This document shows, in pieces, positions 37,811 to 45,246 of a stretch of 64,000 bases of DNA (its first letter is position 1; the number at the start of each line of letters is the position of its first letter). Below the pieces are notes generated by a model. It was given only the letters and a program-made list of their open reading frames with translations, had not been told where the DNA came from and searched no databases. Origin of the DNA: Collimonas humicola (GTDB lineage Bacteria > Pseudomonadota > Gammaproteobacteria > Burkholderiales > Burkholderiaceae_D); contig NZ_JAGQEE010000007.1 in NCBI RefSeq assembly GCF_018304945.1, forward strand, positions 124,001-188,000, given 5' to 3'. The position numbers and the translations under genes were made by a program.

Positions 37811-38026
37811 ATGAGCATCCAGGCAATTAACGTCCGCAACCAGTTCCGCGGCAAGATCCACACCATCACCGAGGATGAGGTTTTGTCCCTGCTCGATATT
37901 GAAACCCCGTCCGGCATCGTGTCGTCGGTGATCACCACGCGCTCGGTGCGCGATCTCGGGCTGGTGGTCGGGTCGGAAGTGGTGGCGCTGGTGAAAGCCA
38001 CCGAAGTGTCGATCGCCAAACTCTGA
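37811..38026 (+). CDS. ssuF: Mop/TOBE-type molbindin, SsuF-like (copy 1)
   Basis: 71-residue single-domain TOBE (Mop) protein: 'MSIQAINVRNQFRGKIHTIT' then 'SVITTRSVRDLGLVVGSEVV' and 'ALVKATEVSIAKL', the canonical molbindin pattern. Proteins of this size follow ssuB in Pseudomonas putida (ssuF), where they are needed for sulfonate growth. Start ATG 37811 has 'GGAG' upstream; an in-frame ATG at 37793 would add six residues. Molybdate or another oxyanion may bind. Confidence 0.85.
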   Translation: MSIQAINVRNQFRGKIHTITEDEVLSLLDIETPSGIVSSVITTRSVRDLGLVVGSEVVALVKATEVSIAKL

Positions 38027-38084
38027 TTTTCACCGTTCGCCGGCAGTATCCGTTTATTTCATTTCACCTTTTCAGGAAAATATC

Positions 38085-38300
38085 ATGACTATCCAGGCCA
38101 TCAATGTACGCAACCAGTTCAAGGGCAAGATCAAAGCCATCATCGAGGGCACCGTGGTGTCGGAAGTCGATGTCGAAACGCCGGCCGGCATCGTCACGTC
38201 GGTGATCACCACCCGTTCGGTCAAGGACCTGGGGCTGGTGATCGGCACCGAGGTCGTCGCGCTGGTGAAGGCGACCGAAGTTTCGATCGCCAAGATCTGA
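38085..38300 (+). CDS. Mop/TOBE-type molbindin, SsuF-like (copy 2)
   Basis: Second 71-residue TOBE protein, 58 nt after the first and clearly its tandem duplicate: 'MTIQAINVRNQFKGKIKAII', 'SVITTRSVKDLGLVIGTEVV' and 'ALVKATEVSIAKI'. Divergence is concentrated in the middle loop ('EGTVVSEVDVETPAGI' versus 'EDEVLSLLDIETPSGI'). The duplicate has its own 'AGGA' ribosome-binding site. Molbindins work as hexamers, so the two could form mixed oligomers; that is inference. Confidence 0.87.
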   Translation: MTIQAINVRNQFKGKIKAIIEGTVVSEVDVETPAGIVTSVITTRSVKDLGLVIGTEVVALVKATEVSIAKI

Positions 38301-38327
38301 TGTCCCTGTCTTGACCACGGAGATGCC

Positions 38328-39230
38328 ATGACCTTTCCCGCCCTGGAGCAATATCTCGCCCGCCTGCATAGCGTCAATCACGGCGGCGCGCACGAGGAAG
38401 TCCGCAGCGATTGCCGGGTCTGGCTGGATGCCGACGGCCGGGCCCAGGGCCGGTATTTCAACACCACGCTGACCAGCGTGTTCCAGCCTGTGCGGCAGAT
38501 CGATGCGCTGGCGGGCAAGGGCGCCATCATCGGCCATGAAGGCTTTGCCCACAGCTATTCCGCCAGCGACAACGGCCTGTATCTGTGGAAGCTGCTGGAC
38601 CATGCCGCCAGCGACGACGAATCGATAGAGCTGGACCGGCTGTGCCGCATGCTGCATTCGATCAATTTCTATCGGCAGCCCGAGGCCGCGGCGGGCGATC
38701 TGTACCTGAGCGTGCATGCGCGCTTGCTGGCGGCGGTCGACAGCAACCATGGCATGGCGTTTCGGCGTATCCTGAACCTGCTGCAGCTGCCGCATGAAAA
38801 AATCGTGCTGCAGCTGCCGACCATTACGGAAAACCAGGGCTGGCTGCTGAACTATGTGCTGGACAATTACCGGCGCAACCACTTCCGCCTGGCGGTGAAT
38901 GCCGATGATGTAACCCAGGCCGCCGCTTTGCTGGAGAAGGTGAGGCCGGACGTGATCAAGATCGATGCGCGCGGCGTCACCCATGACGAACAAACCACGC
39001 GCCTGCTGGAGCAATGCGCGGCGCGCGGCATCCAGGTGATTTTCAAGCGCCTGGAAAAGGCGCGCGACCTGGAGGTGCTGCAGCAACTGGCAAGGATCGC
39101 CGCGCTGCCTTTGCAGGCGCAGGGATTCCTGTGGGACCTGCCGCAGGCTGCGTTGCGTGCTTTCGCTGTATCCGCCGAAACGCCGCCGAATGGCTTTTCG
39201 ACGGCAGGTGCGGACCTTGGAGGTGCTTGA
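38328..39230 (+). CDS. Degenerate EAL-domain protein in the sulfonate operon
   Basis: 300-residue cytoplasmic protein. The segment from about residue 45 to 280 follows the EAL fold order: 'FQPVRQIDALAGKGAIIGHE' where the E-A-L motif should be (here E-G-F), 'YLSVHARLL' where V-N-x-S normally lies, 'IVLQLPTITEN' for the L-E-x-T-E strand (Glu replaced by Gln), 'RPDVIKIDARGV' (Lys-Ile-Asp kept) and 'RLEKARDLEVLQQL' then 'QAQGFLWDLP' (Q-G kept). Several metal and catalytic Glu/Asn positions are changed, so c-di-GMP hydrolysis is unlikely; binding or a protein-interaction role is possible. ATG 38328 has 'GGAG' upstream. It ends 2 nt before the hydrolase gene. Confidence 0.8.
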   Translation: MTFPALEQYLARLHSVNHGGAHEEVRSDCRVWLDADGRAQGRYFNTTLTSVFQPVRQIDALAGKGAIIGHEGFAHSYSASDNGLYLWKLLDHAASDDESIELDRLCRMLHSINFYRQPEAAAGDLYLSVHARLLAAVDSNHGMAFRRILNLLQLPHEKIVLQLPTITENQGWLLNYVLDNYRRNHFRLAVNADDVTQAAALLEKVRPDVIKIDARGVTHDEQTTRLLEQCAARGIQVIFKRLEKARDLEVLQQLARIAALPLQAQGFLWDLPQAALRAFAVSAETPPNGFSTAGADLGGA

Positions 39231-39232
39231 CC

Positions 39233-39808
39233 ATGGCGACGTTGTCTTCATTTCGTGTGCTGGTGGTGCCCGGGCTGTATAACAGCGGCCCGCAGCATTG
39301 GCAATCGCGCTGGCAGCGGCTGTATCCGAACTTCGAGCGGGTCGAGCAGGCGCACTGGGATGCACCGGTGCTGGAAGTCTGGTCGCAGCGCTTGCAGCAG
39401 CAGTTGCGCGGCACGGACCAGCCGACCCTGGCGATCGCCCACAGCTTCGGCTGCCTGACGACCATCCACAGCGCCTTGCACGATGTGCCGAACCTGGCCG
39501 GCGCGCTGCTGGTGGCGCCGGCCGATCCCGACAAGTTCGATGTCAGCGCAGAAGTCAATGGCCGGCTGCCGGTGCCGGCGATCGTGGTCGGCAGCCTCAA
39601 CGACCCGTGGATGGAAAGCGGCCGCGCCCGCCATTGGGCCCGGACCTGGGGCGCAGACTATGTCGATGCCGGCGCGCTGGGACATATCAACGCCGAATCC
39701 AACCTGGGCGACTGGCTCTACGGCCAGTCCTTATTGCAACGACTGGTGGCCTTGTCCAGCGAGCCGCAACGGCAAGCGCGTGAAGCGCTTCCCATCGCTA
39801 CCCGCTAA
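39233..39808 (+). CDS. RBBP9/YdeN-family serine hydrolase
   Basis: 191-residue alpha/beta hydrolase. Typical family motifs: 'VLVVPGLYNSGPQHWQSRWQ' (oxyanion region and start), nucleophile in 'LAIAHSFGCLTT' (G-x-S-x-G variant H-S-F-G), Asp in 'VGSLNDPWM' and catalytic His in 'GALGHINAESNLGDW'. The ribosome-binding site 'GGAGG' lies inside the end of the EAL gene, 2 nt before which it starts, so the pair is coupled. Its role with sulfonate genes is unknown; homologues often follow EAL-like genes in Burkholderiales sulfur operons, by recollection only. Confidence 0.85.
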   Translation: MATLSSFRVLVVPGLYNSGPQHWQSRWQRLYPNFERVEQAHWDAPVLEVWSQRLQQQLRGTDQPTLAIAHSFGCLTTIHSALHDVPNLAGALLVAPADPDKFDVSAEVNGRLPVPAIVVGSLNDPWMESGRARHWARTWGADYVDAGALGHINAESNLGDWLYGQSLLQRLVALSSEPQRQAREALPIATR

Positions 39809-39831
39809 TCTGCAGAAACTGGATAAATTAT

Positions 39832-39956
39832 CTGGGTCAGAGTCGAATTTCGCGGTGCTTTTTCGCGAAATTCGACTCCCCCACATGACGGATTCGGAGA
39901 GAGATAGAACGCACTGCATGGTTTTTCTAGCGATGCGGCATGCACTCCGACCCCAG
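39832..39956. repeat. REP-like palindromic element (nested inverted repeats)
   Basis: An inner hairpin, 'AGTCGAATTTCGCG' (39841-39854) with its perfect complement at 39864-39877, is nested in an outer inverted repeat: CTGGGTCAGAGT at 39832-39843 and ACTCCGACCCCAG at 39944-39956 (one base insertion and one substitution). The G-G-G-T-C-A-G-A-G-T core is of the kind flanking REP-associated tyrosine transposases in this bacterial group. No transposase is present, so this is a solitary non-autonomous copy in the convergent spacer. Confidence 0.6.
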
Positions 39957-39996
39957 TTAGCTGCATATGTCAGGCGCGATCAGAAAAGCCGGAAGA

Positions 39997-41628
39997 TCAG
40001 GCAAATGCGCCGATCTGCTTGACCACCGCATTGCGCACCGAACCGCTCACCACAAACGACTGCGCCGCCGCGATATCGTTGTGGAACCAGCGGTCGCCTT
40101 CCAGGCAAGCCGGAATCTGGCGGCGGATTTCCTGGTAGGCCGCCTGCGTACCTGTGCCCAGTACAAAGCCCGGCAGCAGGTCTTCCGTCATGGTCAGCGC
40201 CTGCGCCGCCAGCAGCATCTCGACGCCGATGATGTACTGCGTGTTGGCCACCACCGTGGCCGCCTTGCGCGCGCACCAGGTCGAGTTCGAGACGTGGTCT
40301 TCGCTGTTGCCCTTGGCCGGGATGCTGTCGACGCTGCCCGGCATGCACAGCGTGCGGTTTTCCATCACCAGCGAACTCATCGAGCATTGCACCACCGGAT
40401 AGCCGGTATTGACGCCGCGCACGCCGCTCATCAGGTTGCGCGGCAAGCCCCACGACAGGGTCGGGTCGATCAGGCGGGCGATGCGGCGTTCGCAGATGCT
40501 GCCCAGATCGGTGATCGCCATCGCCAGCAAATCCATCGCCTGCGCCAGGTACTGGCCGTGGAAATTACCGCCGGAGATGATCTCGAAGCCGCCGCCCTCC
40601 TTGTCGAAAATCAGCGGGTTGTCGGTCGCCGAATTGATTTCCTTGTCGACGATATTGTCGATATAGTCCAGCGCATCGAACACCGGGCCGTAGACTTGCG
40701 GCGCGCAGCGTAGCGAGTAGACGTCTTGGATGCGCGAGCTGTAAGGGATGTCGGTGCGGCGCGACTCTTCCGGAAACTGCACCGAACGCGCTTCATGCGT
40801 GGTGCGGGTCGAACCCGACAGCAGCTTGCGGATGATGGCGGCGGTCTTGATCTGGCCGGCATGCGGACGGGCTTGCTGGATGCGGTGGTCGAACGCCGCC
40901 ATTTCGGCGCGCATCGCTTCCAGCGTCAGGCCCAGCGACAGGCAGGCGTCGCTCAGCAGGTTGCGCGCATCGTGCGCCACCAGCACCGCCACCGCCAGCG
41001 AAGCGGTACAGCCGTTGATCAGGGCCGATGCATCTTTCGCCTTGAGGTCGAACTTGACCGGACCGACGCCGGACTTGGCGATCGCCTCCGGCGCGCTCAT
41101 GCGCTGGCCCTGGTACATCACTTCGGCTTCGTCGAAGCCGGCGATTGCCGCCGCCAGATAGGACAGAGGTGCGAGGTCGCCGGAAGCGCCGACCGAGCCT
41201 TTTTGCGGCATGATCGGATGGATGCCGGCGTTCAGGAAAGCCAGCAGGCGGTCCACCACTTCCACCCGCGGCGCGGAATAATTGCTGGCGAAGGCGTTGG
41301 CGCGCAACAGCATGGTGGCGCGGCTGACTTCTTCCGAGAACGGCTCGCCGATGCCGGCGCAATGGGCCTTGATCAGCTGGGTCTGGAACAGCTCGATGTG
41401 CTCGACCTTGATGCGGGTGTCTTTCAGCAGGCCGACGCCGGTGTTGAAGCTGTACATCATCGGCGCTTCGTCGTGCATCCAGGTCGATTCGATGTAGTCG
41501 CGGCTCTCCTTCAGCGCAGCGCGCGAGGAGTCGGCCAGGGTAACCGCCAGGTGCGGCGCGCGGGCGACGGCTATCACTTGCTGGGCGCTCAGGTTGAAGC
41601 CGTCGATGGTGATGGTGTTGGTAGTCAT
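39997..41628 (-). CDS. hutH: Histidine ammonia-lyase family protein (aromatic amino acid lyase)
   Basis: 543-residue MIO-containing lyase. The prosthetic-group triad is Ala148-Ser149-Gly150 in 'KGSVGASGDLAPLSYLAAA'; active-site Tyr59 in 'MMYSFNTGVGLLKDTR', Asn205 in 'ALINGCTAS' and 'QDVYSLRCAPQVYG' (301-314) are conserved. His89 ('LIKAHCAGIG') and Glu443 in 'NSEDHVS' match histidine lyases rather than PAL/TAL (which have Leu/Phe and Gln). But the family segment is 'GGNFHGQYLAQAMDLLAMA' instead of the usual HutH 'GNFHAEPVAFAADN', so specificity may differ. It is downstream of an AllC-type hydrolase by 18 nt, with no hutU, hutI or hutG nearby. Confidence 0.82.
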   Translation of the reverse strand: MTTNTITIDGFNLSAQQVIAVARAPHLAVTLADSSRAALKESRDYIESTWMHDEAPMMYSFNTGVGLLKDTRIKVEHIELFQTQLIKAHCAGIGEPFSEEVSRATMLLRANAFASNYSAPRVEVVDRLLAFLNAGIHPIMPQKGSVGASGDLAPLSYLAAAIAGFDEAEVMYQGQRMSAPEAIAKSGVGPVKFDLKAKDASALINGCTASLAVAVLVAHDARNLLSDACLSLGLTLEAMRAEMAAFDHRIQQARPHAGQIKTAAIIRKLLSGSTRTTHEARSVQFPEESRRTDIPYSSRIQDVYSLRCAPQVYGPVFDALDYIDNIVDKEINSATDNPLIFDKEGGGFEIISGGNFHGQYLAQAMDLLAMAITDLGSICERRIARLIDPTLSWGLPRNLMSGVRGVNTGYPVVQCSMSSLVMENRTLCMPGSVDSIPAKGNSEDHVSNSTWCARKAATVVANTQYIIGVEMLLAAQALTMTEDLLPGFVLGTGTQAAYQEIRRQIPACLEGDRWFHNDIAAAQSFVVSGSVRNAVVKQIGAFA

Positions 41629-41646
41629 GTGCAGATCCAATGCTAG

Positions 41647-42885
41647 TCAGTGTTTAAAATTTTCAACGAAACGGCTGAAGACGCGGGCGCCGAGCGCGGC
41701 GTCGGCGGCGCTCATGATTTCATCCGGATGGTGGCTGATGCCGCCATTGCCGCAGCGGACGAACAGCATGGCGACGTCGGTGATGGCGGCCATCGCCATG
41801 GCGTCATGGCCGGCCCCCGAAGGCAGGTGGCGCAGCGCTAACCCGCACTCTTCAATGGCGCTTGCCAGCTGCTGTTGCAGCCGGGGCGCGCAGGGTACGC
41901 TGGCGGCCTCGTGGGTCTTGCGGGCCTGGATCGCGACATGGCGGCGCGCGGCGACCTGTTCGATCCGCGCCAGCACATCGCTTACCGCTGCCTGGCGTAT
42001 CGGGTCCTGTTCGGCACGGATATCGATAGAGAAGACGGCTTTTCCGGGTACGACGTTGGCGGCGCCGTTCGGCACATTGAACTGGCCGACGGTGCCGACC
42101 AGTCCGCGCGTGCCGCCGCAGCGCTGTTCTATATACAAGCCGATTTCGGCCGCCGCCATGGCGGCATCGCGCCGCATTTCCATCGGCACCGTGCCGGCAT
42201 GGCCGGCCAGGCCTTCCACTTCCACCATGAAGCGCGAGGCGCCGGAAATGGCGCTCACCACGCCCAGCGGCAAATCGTTATTGAGCAGCACCGGGCCTTG
42301 TTCGATATGCACTTCGACAAAGGCCAGCACGGCTGCCGGCGCATAGGCCGCCTTGCCCAGTCCGCTGGCGTGGAAGCCGGAAGCTGCCATGACGTCGCGC
42401 ATGCTCTGGCCGCTGTCGTCCAGGTTGTCCAGCACGCTGAGGTCGAAGGTGCCGGCGGCGGCGCGGCTGCCGAGCAGGGTGGCTTTGAAGCGCACTCCTT
42501 CTTCCTCGGCAAAGCCGATCACTTCGAGCGCGAACGGGAAGCGCTTGCCGGCCGCATGCCATTGCCCGATGCAGGCGATCGGCAGCAGGATGCCAAGGTT
42601 GCCGTCGTATTTGCCGCCGTTGCGCACCGAGTCGAAATGCGAGCCGGTGACCAGCGCCGGAGCGTCGGGCGCCAAGCCTTCGTAGCGGCCGATGACATTG
42701 CCGGCCATGTCGCGCCGCACGCTCATGCCGGCGGCGCACATCCATTCCGCCAGCTGCGCTGCAGCCGCGTGGTGCGCCGCGGTGAGATAGGTGCGGGTGA
42801 GCATGCCGGGCGCTTCGCTGTGCTGCGCCAGTGCGTCGGCCCAGGCCATGATTTGCTCGCCGCAGCCGTTCCAGGGTTCTTGCAT
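41647..42885 (-). CDS. AllC-type Zn-dependent hydrolase (allantoate amidohydrolase/N-carbamoylase family)
   Basis: 412-residue M20-family amidohydrolase. Metal-binding motifs: 'ALVTGSHFDSVRNGGKYDGN' (H, D), 'IGFAEEEGVRF' (E-E), 'FVEVHIEQGPVLLN' (H), and C-terminal 'HLPSGAGHDAMAMAAI' and 'SHHPDE' (H). Members hydrolyse allantoate, ureidoglycolate, N-carbamoyl amino acids or formimino/ureido compounds. Paired here with a histidine-lyase-type enzyme, a ureido- or N-formimino acid substrate is attractive, but the context does not decide. Start ATG 42885 has 'AGGAGACAACC' upstream. Transcribed away from the DctA-like gene. Confidence 0.83.
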   Translation of the reverse strand: MQEPWNGCGEQIMAWADALAQHSEAPGMLTRTYLTAAHHAAAAQLAEWMCAAGMSVRRDMAGNVIGRYEGLAPDAPALVTGSHFDSVRNGGKYDGNLGILLPIACIGQWHAAGKRFPFALEVIGFAEEEGVRFKATLLGSRAAAGTFDLSVLDNLDDSGQSMRDVMAASGFHASGLGKAAYAPAAVLAFVEVHIEQGPVLLNNDLPLGVVSAISGASRFMVEVEGLAGHAGTVPMEMRRDAAMAAAEIGLYIEQRCGGTRGLVGTVGQFNVPNGAANVVPGKAVFSIDIRAEQDPIRQAAVSDVLARIEQVAARRHVAIQARKTHEAASVPCAPRLQQQLASAIEECGLALRHLPSGAGHDAMAMAAITDVAMLFVRCGNGGISHHPDEIMSAADAALGARVFSRFVENFKH

Positions 42886-42981
42886 GGTTGTCTCCTTGCT
42901 AAGTGATTGTTTTTTTACTGCCGATCAGCCCGCTGTTATTGGTTTTTTTGCGATCATACGCTCAAATTAAGTTGAATTCAA

Positions 42982-42997
42982 TTATTGCATACAATAA
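42982..42997. promoter_or_regulatory. Perfect palindrome, candidate GntR/FCD operator
   Basis: 'TTATTGCATACAATAA' is a 6-bp arm inverted repeat with a 4-nt centre. Its core A-T-T-G-C-A-T-A-C-A-A-T resembles the T-T-G-T-A-T-A-C-A-A style operators of FCD-type GntR regulators. It lies in the divergent region between the AllC gene (96 nt to its start) and the DctA-like gene (about 100 nt), in an AT-rich patch. Confidence 0.55.
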
Positions 42998-43094
42998 GTG
43001 AATGCATTATATTGAATCCGGGATGCAGGCTATTTCATCCAGGCCTGACAGACCAAAATTGGTATAAACCAAACAAAACAATCAGGAGACAGAC

Positions 43095-44417
43095 GTGCGG
43101 CGCTTTTATAAATCACTGTTTGGCCAGGTGCTGATAGCACTTGTGATCGGTATTGCGGTTGGGGTGCTGTTCCCCAAATTCGGAGAAAGCCTGAAACCGT
43201 TGGGGGATGGCTTTATCAAGCTGGTCAAGATGATCATCCCGATGATCGTGTTCTGCGTCGTGGTGCATGGCATCTACGGCGCGGGCGAGCTGAAGAAGGT
43301 AGGGCGGGTCGGCCTCAAGGCCCTGATCTATTTTGAAGTGGTCACTACCGTGGCCCTGGTGCTGGGGCTGCTGCTGGCGTTTGTCTTCCATCCCGGGGTC
43401 GGCATGAACATCAATCCCGATACGCTCGACGCGAATGCCTTGTCAGGCTATGTCGAGACCGCCAAGCAGGTCAAGGGCATGGGTTTCGCCGACTTTGTCA
43501 TGAAAATCATCCCGAATACCGTGGTGAGCGCGTTTACATCCGGCGATGTGCTGCAAGTGCTGCTGTTTTCCGTCATTTTCGGTTCCGCCCTGTCGCTCAT
43601 CGGCGAGAAGGCGGCGCCGATCGTCACCGTCGTGCACAGCATGTCGGAAGCCTTCTTCAAGTGCATGTCCTTCATCATCCGGCTGGCGCCGCTGGGCGTG
43701 TTCGGCGCGATTGCTTTCACTGTCGGCAAGTACGGCGTCGGTTCGCTGCAGCAGCTGGGCTTCCTGGTGCTGCTTTATTTCTTCGCGGTAGTGGTTTTCG
43801 TGTTTGCCATACTCGGCACGATCTTGCGCCTGGCCGGTTTCAGCATCTTCAAGTTAATCAAGTACTTGCGCGCGGAATTGCTGGTGGTGCTGGCGACGGC
43901 CTCTTCCGACAGCGTGCTGCCGCAGATCATGCGCAAGCTGGAGTACATGGGCATCAAGGGTTCCACCGTCGGCCTGGTGATTCCGACCGGCTACTCGTTC
44001 AACCTGGACGCCTTTTCGATCTACCTGACCCTGGCAGCCGTATTTATTGCGCAGGCCACCAATACGCCGCTCTCGATCACCGATCTGCTGGCGATCCTGG
44101 CCGTCGCCCTGATCACCTCCAAGGGGGCGCATGGCGTACCGGGTTCGGCCATTGTGATCCTGGCGGCGACCTTGTCGGCGATCCCGGCGATTCCGGTGGT
44201 CGGGCTGGTGCTGGTGCTGTCGATCGACTGGTTCATGGGGATTGCCCGTGCGCTCGGTAACCTGCTCGGCAACTGCGTCGCCACCGTGGTGGTGGCGGTA
44301 TGGGAAAAGGATATCGACCGCGCCCGCGCCCATGCGGTGCTCAATGGCGCACGGCCGCCGCTGGAAGACGACCTGCCGGCAACGCTGCATGTGGCGGGCG
44401 ACAGCCGGCCGGCATGA
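43095..44417 (+). CDS. Dicarboxylate/amino acid:cation symporter, DctA-like
   Basis: 440-residue membrane transporter of the DAACS family. Key segments are 'LVKMIIPMIVFCVVVHGIY' (TM2), 'LATASSDSVLPQIMRKLE' (the serine-rich re-entrant loop), 'IPTGYSFNLDAFSIYLTLAA' and 'GAHGVPGSAIVILAATLSAI', with C-terminal 'NCVATVVVAVWEKDIDRARA'. The pattern is DctA/GltP-like; with the lyase/amidohydrolase neighbours it probably imports an acidic or basic amino acid or a catabolite. Start is GTG 43095 with 'CAGGAGAC' upstream. Confidence 0.87.
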   Translation: MRRFYKSLFGQVLIALVIGIAVGVLFPKFGESLKPLGDGFIKLVKMIIPMIVFCVVVHGIYGAGELKKVGRVGLKALIYFEVVTTVALVLGLLLAFVFHPGVGMNINPDTLDANALSGYVETAKQVKGMGFADFVMKIIPNTVVSAFTSGDVLQVLLFSVIFGSALSLIGEKAAPIVTVVHSMSEAFFKCMSFIIRLAPLGVFGAIAFTVGKYGVGSLQQLGFLVLLYFFAVVVFVFAILGTILRLAGFSIFKLIKYLRAELLVVLATASSDSVLPQIMRKLEYMGIKGSTVGLVIPTGYSFNLDAFSIYLTLAAVFIAQATNTPLSITDLLAILAVALITSKGAHGVPGSAIVILAATLSAIPAIPVVGLVLVLSIDWFMGIARALGNLLGNCVATVVVAVWEKDIDRARAHAVLNGARPPLEDDLPATLHVAGDSRPA

Positions 44418-44539
44418 CAGGAAAGCGGGACGGCCGGCGGCGCTTGCCGCCGGCCGCATCGGATTCATATTTTTATAATATGAGGTGTCGCATAGTACAA
44501 TTTTGGACTTTAGAACCACGCTTCAAGGAAATCGAGAAC

Positions 44540-45235
44540 ATGAGCCTGTCTTCCAGCCCACCCGGCGCCGACAGTTCTGACGATATCGCCGCCGACATCA
44601 CGACCGCGATTGCCGAGCAGCGCCTGCCGCCGGGCACCAAGCTGCGGGAAGAAGCGCTGGCGCGCCTGTACTCCGTCAGCCGCACCAAGATCCGGGCAGC
44701 GCTGGTGATGCTGGCCAAGGACAAGCTGATCGACCTGGTGCCCGACAAGGGCGCCTTCGTCAGCCGCCCGACCGAAGAAGAAGCGCGCCAGATATTTTTC
44801 GTGCGGCGCGTGCTGGAAGCCGCGCTGGTGCGCGAATTCGTCGCCAAGGCGAGCGCTGCCGATTATGCGACGCTGGAGCAGCACCTTCAGCAGGAGCGCG
44901 AGGCGCTGTCCAAGGAAAACCCGCAAATCCGCTCGCGCCTGCTGAGCGATTTCCACATCCTGCTGGCGCAGATCGTCGGCAATCAGGTGCTGACCGAGGT
45001 GCTGACCAAGCTGGCCGGACGCAGTTCGCTGATCACGATGCTGTATCAATCCACCCGCGATGCCACCTGCTCATCCAACGAGCACGCCGAATTCATCGAG
45101 GCGGCGAAAACCGGCGATACCGAAAGGGCGGTTGAGCTGATGATGCATCACTTGCACCATGTCGAATCCGCGCTGCAATTCGAAATTCCGCCTCAGGGCA
45201 ACAAGAAAGATTTCGTGAAAGCGCTGCTGGCCTGA
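44540..45235 (+). CDS. GntR-family transcriptional regulator, FadR/FCD subfamily
   Basis: 231-residue regulator. The N-terminal winged helix is 'LPPGTKLREEALARLYSVS' and 'RTKIRAALVMLAKDKLIDLV'. The FCD domain has metal-site candidates Asp in 'LLSDFHILLAQIVGN', His in 'SSNEHAEFIEAA' and the His cluster 'MMHHLHHVESAL'. ATG 44540 follows 'CAAGGAAATCGAGAAC'. It lies 120 nt after the DctA-like gene and is the obvious candidate to bind the palindrome at 42982-42997 in response to the transported or catabolised compound. Confidence 0.88.
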   Translation: MSLSSSPPGADSSDDIAADITTAIAEQRLPPGTKLREEALARLYSVSRTKIRAALVMLAKDKLIDLVPDKGAFVSRPTEEEARQIFFVRRVLEAALVREFVAKASAADYATLEQHLQQEREALSKENPQIRSRLLSDFHILLAQIVGNQVLTEVLTKLAGRSSLITMLYQSTRDATCSSNEHAEFIEAAKTGDTERAVELMMHHLHHVESALQFEIPPQGNKKDFVKALLA

Positions 45236-45246
45236 GAGGCTGCGGA

